This document shows positions 38,604-46,110 of a stretch of DNA of 64,000 nt, piece after piece. Origin of the DNA: Candidatus Dormiibacterota bacterium (GTDB lineage Bacteria; Chloroflexota; Dormibacteria; Dormibacterales; Dormibacteraceae); assembly GCA_024280995.1 (NCBI GenBank), contig JAMXLM010000015.1:1-64000 (forward strand), given 5' to 3'. Position numbers and translations under genes: made by a program. The notes below the pieces were generated by a model. It saw nothing but the letters and a program-made list of their open reading frames with translations. It had not been told where the DNA came from and made no database searches. Each line of letters starts with the position of its first letter. Positions within the stretch are counted from its first letter, which is position 1.

Positions 38604-41237
38604 TCATTCTTCGCTCCAGCGCTGGGCCAATGCCAGAGCCCCGTCGACATCGAGGCTGCGTCCTTCTTGCCAGCTTCGCTCCGCATCCGAGTCCTGAAGC
38701 CCGCGGCGCGCTTCCGCGGCGGGATCCCCTTCCAACATGCCGCCAAAACCCTGGGGTGGCCCGCCGCCGATCTTCTCGCGCAGGGATTGCTCGGCCCCGG
38801 CGAGCCGGAGCGCGTCATGCGGCCGGTCTTCCCAGACCGCCAGGAACGCGAGATCCCGAAAGGCAAGCGCGATTCCGGTCGGATTGTCGACGTCGTGGAA
38901 TATCGAAAGGGCTTCGATCGCAGCTTGGTGCGCGGCGCGCCGGCGAGCTGCGCGGCCGTATGCAAAGGCAAGCCATACCAGGTCGAACGCGAGCTGCAGG
39001 CGCTCCCCCAGGCGGCGCCATATTGACACCGCCTCTTCGATGCGCGCGATGACCAGGTCCCACCTGTTGGCCTGGGCATCTGGGAGCACCAGCATGACCA
39101 ACGCGCGCGCCACGCCAGGCTCGTCCTGGACCTGGCGATACAGATCGAGACTCTCTTCGAACAAGCGGTTTGCAGCTTGGACATCGCCGGCGGCTCCGAC
39201 TGCGAAGGCATCGTTGTAAAGCGCTTCCGCGATTCGAGCCGGCTCACCTACCTGCCTCTCGACAGCCAGAGCCTGGTCGTAATAGGCCGTGGCTCCGGCG
39301 TGGTCGGTCTGCCACCAGGCAATGCCGCCAGCCCCGGTCAGCGCCTTGCCGCGAGCCGCGGTCGACTGCTGGCCGTCGGGCATGGCCAGGGTCTCGTCGA
39401 GCCATCTCCGACCTTCGGCCAGATGGCCGCGCTGCTGCCAGAACCGCCACAATGCGCCGGCCGCTTCCTGCGCCAGAATGGGCTGACCGTCGTCGATGGC
39501 CCAGCGAAGCGCACCTCGCAGATTGCCGTTCTCCCGGTCCAGCTTGTCGAGCCACTTACCCTGCTCCACGCCGGTCAGGTGTGTCTCCGCGTCGACAGCG
39601 AGCTCGAGAAAGTACTGACCGTGGCGCCCGCGCACCGACTCCAGCTCGCCGGCCGCAGACAACTGCTCGAGGCCGAACTCGCGAATCGTCTCCAGCATCG
39701 AAAACCGGGGCTCACCATTTGGTTCGTCAACCCGGATCAGCGAGTTGTCAACCAGCGACGAGAGACCTTCAAGGCCCGCGAGTTTCAGCTCGTCTGGCTT
39801 TGCGACAGCCTCGGCGGCCGCCAGCGTCCAACCGCCGCTGAAGACGGCCAGGCGCGTGAAAAGGCGGCGCTCGGGCTCAGTCAAGAGGTCGTAGCTCCAC
39901 GAGATCGCGCCTCGGAGCGTGCGCTGGCGTTCCGGCAGCGTGCTCGCCCCGGAGGTCAACAGGGTCAGGCTGTGCTCGAGTCGCGCGAGCAACTGCTCGG
40001 GAGCCAGCATCTTGGTGCGAGTGGCCGCCAGCTCGATGGCCAGCGGCAGGCCGTCCAACCGGGCCGTGATTCCTGCAACCGCGTGGGCGTTCTGGGCGGT
40101 CAGCCGGAATCGCGGCTGGACCGCCAATGCGCGCTCCGTGAAGAGCCTCACAGCTTCGAATCGATTGAGGACCGCCGGATCGGGCTCTTGATCGAGGTCA
40201 GGCGGTCGAAGTGGAGGCACCGCATATTCCTGCTCGCCTCGGAGTGACAGCACCACCCGCGACGTGGCCAGCACCTTGACCCCAGTCGCCGCCGTCAAGA
40301 GTTGCTCGAGCACGGGCGCTGCGGCCACGACCTGCTCGAAGTTGTCGATCACGAGTAGGAGCTCTCGCGCGCGAAGATGGGCCTGCAGGCCTTCGATCAC
40401 CGACACGCCTGGAGCGTCCGGCAACCCAAGCGCCTGCGCGATGAGCGCGGGCACAAGGCTCGGATCGGTGATGAGGGATAGGTCGACGAAGAAGGTGCCG
40501 TCCTGGTAATCGCTAACCGTCTCGGCGGCGACCTGCAGGGCGAGGCGGGTTTTTCCAGTTCCACCGGGGCCTGTAAGCGTGAGCAGTCTTGTGCGGCCCA
40601 GCAGCTTTTTGACCTCGGCGATCTCCTCGTCGCGGCCGACGAAGGAGGTCAGCTGGGCCGGGAGATTGTTGGGCCGTGCATCCAGGGTTCGCAGCGGCGG
40701 AAAGTCCGAGCGCAGCCCGGCGATGACGAGCTGATACAGGCGTTCCGAGCGCGCGAGGTCCTTGAGGCGATGGACGCCCAGGTCCTTCAGCGTCAGGTCG
40801 GAGGGAAGGCTCTCCTCAACCAGCCCGCGTGTCGCCTCTGACAGCAGCACCTGGCCACCATGCGCCGCGCCCGCGACGCGGGCCGCACGATGGACGTCGA
40901 GGCCGATGTATTCGTTGCCGACCAGCGGCGCTTCGCCCGTGTGCAGCCCGATCCGCACATGGATCTGTCCGCCTTCGGGCCACTCATGCGACGCGAAGCC
41001 ACGTTGCGCGTCGGCAGCCGCACCGCACGCTTCCAGCGCGCTCTGAAAGACGCAGAAAAACGAGTCGCCCTCAGTGCGGAGCTCCGCACCTTTTCGGCGC
41101 CGGAAAGCCTCGCGCAGGATTGCGTGATGATCGACCTGCACCTGCACGTAAGCGTCACCCAGTTCCTGCATGAGCCTGGTCGAGCCCTCGATGTCGGTGA
41201 AGAGGAACGTGACGGTTCCACTCGGCAGTTCGGACAT
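38604..41237 (-). CDS. Class III cyclase / NB-ARC / TPR multidomain regulator
   Basis: An 877-residue signalling protein from ATG 41237 (an upstream start at 41273 adds 12 residues). The N-terminal class III nucleotidyl cyclase domain (about 1-175) has the metal Asp in FLFTDIEGST and the second in RTEGDSFFCVF, plus IGLHTGEA. Next is an NB-ARC ATPase with LPAQLTSFVGRDEEIAEVKK, Walker A GPGGTGKT, and LLVIDNFEQVV, then a TPR-rich C-terminal half (about 500-870). The substrate-selecting Lys before TxGD is Arg here. It may make cAMP or simply use the fold for sensing. No DNA-binding domain is visible, so it is not a LuxR-type activator like its relative at 8900. It is convergent with the remnant region at 38316-38603. 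Confidence 0.9.
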   Translation of the reverse strand: MSELPSGTVTFLFTDIEGSTRLMQELGDAYVQVQVDHHAILREAFRRRKGAELRTEGDSFFCVFQSALEACGAAADAQRGFASHEWPEGGQIHVRIGLHTGEAPLVGNEYIGLDVHRAARVAGAAHGGQVLLSEATRGLVEESLPSDLTLKDLGVHRLKDLARSERLYQLVIAGLRSDFPPLRTLDARPNNLPAQLTSFVGRDEEIAEVKKLLGRTRLLTLTGPGGTGKTRLALQVAAETVSDYQDGTFFVDLSLITDPSLVPALIAQALGLPDAPGVSVIEGLQAHLRARELLLVIDNFEQVVAAAPVLEQLLTAATGVKVLATSRVVLSLRGEQEYAVPPLRPPDLDQEPDPAVLNRFEAVRLFTERALAVQPRFRLTAQNAHAVAGITARLDGLPLAIELAATRTKMLAPEQLLARLEHSLTLLTSGASTLPERQRTLRGAISWSYDLLTEPERRLFTRLAVFSGGWTLAAAEAVAKPDELKLAGLEGLSSLVDNSLIRVDEPNGEPRFSMLETIREFGLEQLSAAGELESVRGRHGQYFLELAVDAETHLTGVEQGKWLDKLDRENGNLRGALRWAIDDGQPILAQEAAGALWRFWQQRGHLAEGRRWLDETLAMPDGQQSTAARGKALTGAGGIAWWQTDHAGATAYYDQALAVERQVGEPARIAEALYNDAFAVGAAGDVQAANRLFEESLDLYRQVQDEPGVARALVMLVLPDAQANRWDLVIARIEEAVSIWRRLGERLQLAFDLVWLAFAYGRAARRRAAHQAAIEALSIFHDVDNPTGIALAFRDLAFLAVWEDRPHDALRLAGAEQSLREKIGGGPPQGFGGMLEGDPAAEARRGLQDSDAERSWQEGRSLDVDGALALAQRWSEE

Positions 41238-41292
41238 CTGTGAGGCACTGTAATTATTTGCCTCCGCCGCCAAGCCTCTGGAAGAGGAAGGG

Positions 41293-42084
41293 CTATCTCG
41301 TCGGGACCGAACCGCAGCTCAGGTTCACACCCGTCGCAGTCATCGCGCCCGCGCGGTCGGAAGCCAAAAAGGCCGCCGTTTGGGCCACGTCCGCGAGCGT
41401 CGTGAGCCGGCCGAGCATCGTCCTGGCCTTTAGCCAGCCGACGAAATCCTCGGCCGACATCGGCTGCCCGGTGCCATAGGCGGGCTGCTCACCACCGGTC
41501 TCCTGAAACGCCTCCGGGATCCCGGTCGTATGCAGCCAGACCACCCGGATGCCCAGCGGGCCGAGCTCCGCGGCCCATTGGCGGCAGAGACTCTCGATCG
41601 CGTCGAAAGCGACCCCAGTGCCGCCGACCTCTGGAATCGCGTGTCGTGCCGTGGTCGCGGTGATCCCCATGATCACTCCGTGCCGGCGTTGCGCCATCTG
41701 GCGGGCCGCGGCGCGGGTGGTGAGAAAGTTCGCACGAATCGCGTTGCTGACGGGGCGCGCGAAGTCCGCATAGGGCATCTCCAGCAGCGGTGTGCCGTGG
41801 ACGTCGCCGTGGCTGATGGCGTTGAACGACACGTCAATGCGGCCGGATCGGGCGGCCACTCCGGACGCGAACTCGTCGACTGCCGCCTCATCCAGGGCAT
41901 TGACAACTGCGGTCTCCGCCGTCCCGCCAGAGCGCTCGATTTCAGCGGCCACCCGCTCGAGGGCCGGTCGATTGCGCCCCGCCAGAAAGACGCGGGCGCC
42001 TTCACCGGCGAAGGCACGTGCCACGGCTCCGCCGATGGCGCCACCGGCGCCGTAGATGACCGCGTTCTTGTTCTCGAGCAGCAT
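41293..42084 (-). CDS. SDR-family protein lacking the catalytic Tyr/Lys (copy 1)
   Basis: A 263-residue short-chain dehydrogenase/reductase-like protein. The dinucleotide loop YGAGGAIGGAVARAF is at residues 11-25 and the C-terminal ATGVNLSCG segment is typical. The catalytic YxxxK is absent: aligned positions are Thr 156 and Phe 160 (GGTGVAFDA). The NNAG motif is changed to FNAIS. So NAD(P) binding may persist without the standard chemistry. GAGGAG precedes the ATG at 42084; a longer frame upstream runs through the divergent promoter. It is paralogous to the SDR at 47556 and is part of the first ArsR/SRPBCC/MFS/SDR module. Confidence 0.85.
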   Translation of the reverse strand: MLLENKNAVIYGAGGAIGGAVARAFAGEGARVFLAGRNRPALERVAAEIERSGGTAETAVVNALDEAAVDEFASGVAARSGRIDVSFNAISHGDVHGTPLLEMPYADFARPVSNAIRANFLTTRAAARQMAQRRHGVIMGITATTARHAIPEVGGTGVAFDAIESLCRQWAAELGPLGIRVVWLHTTGIPEAFQETGGEQPAYGTGQPMSAEDFVGWLKARTMLGRLTTLADVAQTAAFLASDRAGAMTATGVNLSCGSVPTR

Positions 42085-42116
42085 GTGACTCTCCTCAGTC
42101 AGTCCAGACGTTCGCC

Positions 42117-42149
42117 TTGACATTGTCGACGATACAACCGTATGGTTGT
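42117..42149 (+). promoter_or_regulatory. MFS promoter overlapped by a candidate ArsR operator
   Basis: TTGACA (42117-42122) and TATGGT (42141-42146), 18 bp apart, form a strong promoter reading to the MFS gene. ACAACC-GTAT-GGTTGT (42134-42149), a perfect inverted repeat, covers the -10 box. Nearly the same 19-mer lies on the -10 box of the ArsR gene at 44866-44884, so one repressor probably acts at both. Confidence 0.6.
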
Positions 42150-42290
42150 GTCGCGTGGGGAGCGCCTGACCGAGCTCCGGGGGCGACCAGCCGGTAGGCG
42201 GCCGGGTTCCAGCAGTCCAACACCGATGAGTCTCTCCATGGCGTCCAGTCTGCAACTACACAACCGATCAACCATCTTCGAGGAGACAGG

Positions 42291-42314
42291 ATGACCTCTA
42301 CCCTGCATGGCTGA
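42291..42314 (+). CDS. Seven-codon upstream ORF overlapping the MFS start
   Basis: ATG 42291 has the best ribosome-binding site here (AGGAG about 6 nt upstream). It encodes MTSTLHG and stops at 42314, five bases past the MFS start at 42307. The MFS ATG has no site of its own at proper distance. This suggests translation of the transporter by coupling to a leader peptide. An alternative is that the MFS mRNA starts elsewhere. Confidence 0.35.
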   Translation: MTSTLHG

Positions 42315-43881
42315 GTCCGTTCCGACGACGAGGTATTCGCGCTGGCACTCGCTCGTCGTCCTCTGCACCGGGTTCCTGCTGATCGTCGTGGACATGACGA
42401 TCGTGAACGTCGCGCTGCCTTCGATCGCGCGAGACCTGCGCTTCACGTCCAGCGGTCTGGCGTGGGTCCTCAACGCGTACCTGATCGCGTTCGCGGGGTT
42501 CCTGCTCCTTGCCGGCCGGCTCGCCGACTTGCTCGGCGGCAAGCGCGTCTTCCTGGCCGGCCTGGCCGTATTCACAACGGCGTCGCTTGCCTGCGGCCTC
42601 TCCACGAGTCAGGGCGTGCTGATCGCCGCCCGCTTCGTGCAGGGCATCGGCGGCGCCGCTAGCTCCGCGGTCATCCTCGCGATGATCGTGGCCCTGTTCC
42701 CCGAGCCACGCGAGCAGGCGAAGGCCTTCGGGGTATTCAGTTTCATCGCCTCCGCCGGCGCGGCGATCGGCTTCGTTTTCGGCGGCCTGATCACGCAGGC
42801 CGCCAGCTGGCACTGGATCTTCTTCGTCAATGTCCCGCTCGGAATTGTCACCGGACTGTTCGCCTACCGCCTGCTTCCCCAGAATCCTGGTGCCGGCCTG
42901 CGGCAGGGCGTCGACGTCGCCGGAGCGGCGCTCGTGACCGGTTCGCTCATGCTCGGCGTCTACGCGATCGTCACGTCGTCGGCTGCGCTCGGCGCGGTCG
43001 CGGTCGGCCTGTTGGCCGCGTTCGCGGTGCGAGAGGCGACCACCTCGACGCCGATCCTTCCCCTGCGCGTGTTTCGCTCACGGACGCTGAGCGGCGCCAA
43101 CGCGGTGCAGGCGCTGATGACGGCCGCGTTCCTCGGCTTCTTCGTCATGGCTTCTCTCGACCTCGAGCGCTTGCTCGGCTATGGCCCTCTTCAGCTCGGG
43201 CTCGGGTTCCTGCCACTCGCGGTCACGATGGGCGGCTTCTCGGTACGGTTCTCCGCCCCGATCGTGATGCGCTTCGGCGCTCTGCGCACGGTCCTGGCCG
43301 GGCAGACGCTCGTCGGGGCCGCGCTGCTCGCGGTGGGCCTTGGTCCCGATCACGTCGTGTACACGCGCGACCTGCTCGTTCCGATGATCCTGCTCGGTTT
43401 GGGCGGCGGCCTCGCGTTGCCGGCGCTGACGATGCTGGTGATGTCCACCACGCAGCCGGCTGAGTCAGGCCTGGTGTCCGGCCTGCTCAACACGAGCGGG
43501 CAGGTCGGTGGCGCGCTTGGACTCGCCGTTCTCGCGGCGGTCGCGGCCTCGCGCGGCGCGCAGCTCGCGGCTGGGTACCACCTGGCCTGGATCGTCGCGG
43601 CCGGGCTGATTCTCGTCGCGATCGCCGTCACCTGGATCACCCTTCGGCAGCGTGCCGCCGTGGCGGCAGAGCCGGTGGCGGAACCGGAGGTCCTGCATAC
43701 CCATGTCGGCGCCGAGCTGATCCGGGGCGAGCGCATTGACGCCACCGCCCGCGTGGCCTTCGCGCAGCCCGAGAATCTCGAGCTGCAACCGAAGACTGCC
43801 ATCAACCTCCCGGTCCACCCGCTCTGCTGCATGGCCGCAGGACAACGGAACGACAGGGAGACTCTTCCTGGGAAAGAGTAG
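42307..43881 (+). CDS. MFS multidrug efflux transporter, DHA2 (EmrB/QacA) family
   Basis: A 524-residue 14-helix drug:proton antiporter. Signatures: VVDMTIVNVALPSIARDLRF (motif D1 of DHA2), LLLAGRLADLLGGKRVFLAG (motif A), and helix 5 motif C FGVFSFIASAGAAIGFVFGG. The C-terminal 70 residues are a soluble tail without a recognised domain. Divergent from the SDR gene, with a promoter covered by an inverted repeat that also occurs upstream of ArsR1, so it is probably induced when that repressor binds a ligand. Convergent with the SRPBCC gene. Natural substrate unknown, likely a toxic small molecule. Confidence 0.94.
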   Translation: MAESVPTTRYSRWHSLVVLCTGFLLIVVDMTIVNVALPSIARDLRFTSSGLAWVLNAYLIAFAGFLLLAGRLADLLGGKRVFLAGLAVFTTASLACGLSTSQGVLIAARFVQGIGGAASSAVILAMIVALFPEPREQAKAFGVFSFIASAGAAIGFVFGGLITQAASWHWIFFVNVPLGIVTGLFAYRLLPQNPGAGLRQGVDVAGAALVTGSLMLGVYAIVTSSAALGAVAVGLLAAFAVREATTSTPILPLRVFRSRTLSGANAVQALMTAAFLGFFVMASLDLERLLGYGPLQLGLGFLPLAVTMGGFSVRFSAPIVMRFGALRTVLAGQTLVGAALLAVGLGPDHVVYTRDLLVPMILLGLGGGLALPALTMLVMSTTQPAESGLVSGLLNTSGQVGGALGLAVLAAVAASRGAQLAAGYHLAWIVAAGLILVAIAVTWITLRQRAAVAAEPVAEPEVLHTHVGAELIRGERIDATARVAFAQPENLELQPKTAINLPVHPLCCMAAGQRNDRETLPGKE

Positions 43882-43907
43882 TCTCGCCCGCGAGCTTCAA
43901 CGGCTGA

Positions 43908-43943
43908 GTCGAGAGATTGCTCTCGTATCGAGAAACTCTCGAC
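43908..43943. terminator. Possible bidirectional terminator hairpin
   Basis: GTCGAGAG (43908-43915) and CTCTCGAC (43936-43943) form an 8-bp stem with a 20-nt loop that can itself pair. It lies between the convergent MFS and SRPBCC genes. No T-tract is visible. Confidence 0.35.
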
Positions 43944-44012
43944 ACCTGGGCCAAGCGTGCGGGAGAGGATCTGCGAGTCCCGCGGGCCCCGAGCACAACC
44001 TCTTCCGGCTGC

Positions 44013-44507
44013 CTAGCGCTGGAGAGTCGCCTCAGCGAGGATCGCATCGATCTGGCTGACGGCCTGGCGCAATCCCTCTTCGGTGCCCTTTGCCAGCGCC
44101 CGCTCCAGGGCCTCGATGCTCGGGAAGATGGTCTCGATCGACATGCGTGTGCGTCCTCGCGCGACCTCCTCGATGTCGACGCGGATCGTGTTTTCAGGGT
44201 TAGGCGTGCCGTCGGCGTCGGAGCAGCTGTCGCGCAAAACGATGCGACGGGGCGGCTCGACAGTGACGACGTCCCAGTAGCCCTGGAACTGGTCGCCGTT
44301 CGGCCCAGTCATGTAGTACTCGACGCGACCGCCCGGCGCCAGATCGTGTTTGGTGACGGTGGCGGGGTAGGCCGGCGGCCCCCACCATCGCTCGAGGTGG
44401 CGCGGATCCGCCCACAGCTGCCAAACCCGTTCGAGGGACGCATCGAATTCGGCATCGACGGTCAAGGTGAGTTTCTGCGGATCCTTTTGGACGGCGATAA
44501 CGGTCAT
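44013..44507 (-). CDS. SRPBCC (AHSA1-like) domain protein, copy 1
   Basis: A 164-residue SRPBCC-fold protein of the activator-of-Hsp90-ATPase-like group: FDASLERVWQLWADPRHLER then WWGPPAYPATV is the family hallmark, and GGRVEYYMTGPNGDQFQGYW then PPRRIVLRDSC continue the fold. It forms a hydrophobic ligand-binding cavity. The start at 44507 overlaps the ArsR stop by 4 bp, so the two are translated together, as usual for ArsR/SRPBCC pairs. It may present the ligand to the repressor or modify it. No catalytic residues can be assigned. Confidence 0.92.
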   Translation of the reverse strand: MTVIAVQKDPQKLTLTVDAEFDASLERVWQLWADPRHLERWWGPPAYPATVTKHDLAPGGRVEYYMTGPNGDQFQGYWDVVTVEPPRRIVLRDSCSDADGTPNPENTIRVDIEEVARGRTRMSIETIFPSIEALERALAKGTEEGLRQAVSQIDAILAEATLQR

Positions 44508-44860
44508 CGGTCGGGCTCCTTTGTGCCGATGGTACCCGGCCTCTCCGCGATGAGCTCGTTGATGCGGTCGATCCGAGCCCGCCACACCTCCTCGTACTGA
44601 TCGAGCAGGCGGCGCGCGACAAAGAGCCGATCCATGTTGGTGCGCACGACCTTGCGGCGCCCTACGCGCTGCTTGGTGATCAAGCCTGCGCGTTCGAGAA
44701 CCGCGACGTGCTTTTGAACCGCCGCGAAGCTCATCGGGTAGTGGCTGGCCAGCTCGAGAACGCCCTCCTTACCGCTGATGGCGCGCCGAACGATGTCGCG
44801 GCGTGTGTGATCCGCGAAGGCGGCGAAGACGCGGTCGATGTCCGGCGAGGCGACCCTCAA
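44504..44860 (-). CDS. ArsR-family HTH regulator, copy 1
   Basis: A short winged-helix regulator of about 118 residues: VFAAFADHTRRDIVRRAISG, then LELASHYPMSFAAVQKHVAV with the recognition helix, then LERAGLITKQRVGRRKVVRT. It lacks the metal-binding cysteines of metallo-ArsRs, as expected for SRPBCC-linked members. Start is uncertain: TTG 44869 lies inside the promoter's -10 box, so TTG 44860, just after the expected transcription start, was chosen. The operator on its own promoter matches the one at the MFS gene 2.7 kb away. Cotranscribed with the SRPBCC gene. Confidence 0.85.
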   Translation of the reverse strand: MRVASPDIDRVFAAFADHTRRDIVRRAISGKEGVLELASHYPMSFAAVQKHVAVLERAGLITKQRVGRRKVVRTNMDRLFVARRLLDQYEEVWRARIDRINELIAERPGTIGTKEPDR

Positions 44861-44865
44861 CTGAT

Positions 44866-44897
44866 GCAACCATACAGTTGTATCAACGCACGGTCAA
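44866..44897 (-). promoter_or_regulatory. ArsR copy 1 promoter with operator
   Basis: On the minus strand TTGACC (44892-44897), 17 bp, TATGGT (44869-44874). The inverted repeat ACAACT-GTAT-GGTTGC spans 44866-44881 and the extended match GATACAAC-Y-GTATGGTTG is shared with 42131-42148 at the MFS promoter. This implies autorepression and control of the exporter. Confidence 0.6.
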
Positions 44898-44918
44898 GCC
44901 GACCCAGCCGGCGTTGGA

Positions 44919-44942
44919 TATATTGTTAGCCTGGTGGCTAAC
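44919..44942 (+). promoter_or_regulatory. ArsR copy 2 promoter and operator overlapping its start
   Basis: TATATT (44919-44924) is a good -10 box 9 nt before the GTG at 44934. The perfect inverted repeat GTTAGCC-TGGT-GGCTAAC (44925-44942) covers the start codon. It differs in sequence from the copy 1 operator but has the same 4-bp spacing. A leaderless, self-repressed message is inferred. Confidence 0.55.
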
Positions 44943-45251
44943 GATACGTTCGGGGCGGTCGCGCACCCGATTCGGCGTGGGATCGTGGAGCGATTGAGCC
45001 GTGGCCCGGCCACTGTTGGTATCGCCACTCATGGCTTCGGGGTCTCGAAGCCCACGATCTCGAGGCACTTGAAGGTCCTCGAAGGTGCGGGACTGGTGGC
45101 GCGGGTGATTCAAGGCCGCACCCACCAACTGAGGCTCAAGCCCGAGGGGCTCCTCGTAGCTGCCGAATGGTTCGACGGTCAGCGCGCCATCTGGGAGCGC
45201 ATGTTCGATGCGGTCGAGCACGTTCTCGAGGACCGAGTGGAGAAGCTATGA
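44934..45251 (+). CDS. ArsR-family HTH regulator, copy 2
   Basis: A 105-residue winged-helix repressor: FGAVAHPIRRGIVERLSRGP, GVSKPTISRHLKVLEGAGLV with the recognition helix, and the wing ARVIQGRTHQLRLKPEGL. No metal-binding Cys. The GTG start lies inside a palindromic operator. The SRPBCC gene overlaps its stop by 4 bp. It heads a five-gene operon (ArsR, SRPBCC, partial sigma factor, MFS-zinc finger, SDR). Confidence 0.93.
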   Translation: MANDTFGAVAHPIRRGIVERLSRGPATVGIATHGFGVSKPTISRHLKVLEGAGLVARVIQGRTHQLRLKPEGLLVAAEWFDGQRAIWERMFDAVEHVLEDRVEKL

Positions 45252-45700
45252 CCGACGCTTCCAGTGATCCGACTGCGATCCGGATCGAGCGGACCTTTCG
45301 CGCCACGCCGGAGTCGGTATTCGCCGCATGGACGAGTGAGAAGATGCTGCGGCGCTGGTACCAACCGGCTGCGGATTGGGATACGCCTGTCGCTGAAGTT
45401 GATCTGCGAGTCGGCGGAAAGATCCGACTCGTCATGCGCACTCCCAACGGCGAAGACATCAGCGGCGGGGGCGAGTACATCGAGATCAGCCCACCCCATC
45501 GACTGGTCTTCACGTGGGCGTGGGACCAGGGTGATGCCCGTGGCACCCAGAGAATCGAGGTCGACCTGACCGACAACGGAGATGGGACAACCACGGCTGT
45601 ATTGACCAATCGAGGCCTGGTCGATGAAGCGTCCCGAGAAGACCATCGCGACGGCTGGGAGGGTTCGTTCGACAACCTGGAGCGCGCGCTGGCGCAATGA
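45248..45700 (+). CDS. SRPBCC (AHSA1-like) domain protein, copy 2
   Basis: A 150-residue SRPBCC-fold protein: RIERTFRATPESVFAAWTSE, MLRRWYQPAADWDTPVAEVD, GGKIRLVMRTPNGE and the closing helix HRDGWEGSFDNLERAL are standard AHSA1-like elements. The ATG at 45248 overlaps the ArsR stop (ATGA). Its own stop overlaps the following sigma-like gene by 4 bp. Likely binds a small hydrophobic ligand sensed by this operon. Confidence 0.93.
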   Translation: MTDASSDPTAIRIERTFRATPESVFAAWTSEKMLRRWYQPAADWDTPVAEVDLRVGGKIRLVMRTPNGEDISGGGEYIEISPPHRLVFTWAWDQGDARGTQRIEVDLTDNGDGTTTAVLTNRGLVDEASREDHRDGWEGSFDNLERALAQ

Positions 45701-46110
45701 AGGCACTGGTCACGCGAATAGTCGCGAACACCCTTCTGCGGGGCGAAGACGCGCGCAATCGCATCGCCCGCTGGAGCCACTGGTTCCCGAGGACACCGAC
45801 GGTCGACGCATCGCGCTTTCAGCGCGACGACGAGGCCTATCCCCGGCACTGGCGCGAGTTCCCTTCCGCGTGGCCGCCATTCGAGTCTGACGATCCTGCC
45901 GTCAAGCGGGCGATCTCGTCTGCTCTCGACGAGTTGCCCGATCGCTGGCGCGAGGCGGTGATCGCGCGGGACGTGCATCACCTGAGCCCGGCGGAGGCCG
46001 GCCGGCGGCTCGGGGTCAGCCCGGAGCAGGAGCGCGCGCTGGTGAACCGCGCGAGAGCCAATTTGCGCGCCCGCCTGGAGCAGTTTTTTTCCGGCCGAGC
46101 CGGCGCTTGA
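45697..46110 (+). CDS. Sigma-factor-like protein with region 4 but no region 2
   Basis: A 137-residue protein. The N-terminus LVTRIVANTLLRGEDARNRI matches only the end of ECF region 2 and the linker. Residues about 65-130 form a complete sigma region 4: VKRAISSALDELPDRWREAV, LSPAEAGRRLGVSPEQERAL then VNRARANLRARLEQF. The core-binding and -10-melting part of region 2 is missing, and the space where it would be is the SRPBCC gene, with an ATGA overlap, so the truncation is the native gene form. It could bind -35 DNA or compete with a full sigma factor. The next gene carries an anti-sigma-like zinc finger. Confidence 0.85.
   Translation: MKALVTRIVANTLLRGEDARNRIARWSHWFPRTPTVDASRFQRDDEAYPRHWREFPSAWPPFESDDPAVKRAISSALDELPDRWREAVIARDVHHLSPAEAGRRLGVSPEQERALVNRARANLRARLEQFFSGRAGA

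Noticed and set aside
38604-41237. Loss of cyclase activity because Lys is replaced by Arg before TEGD
   Set aside because: Arg at this place is seen in related ATPase-linked cyclases as far as I know, so the change alone is not strong evidence.
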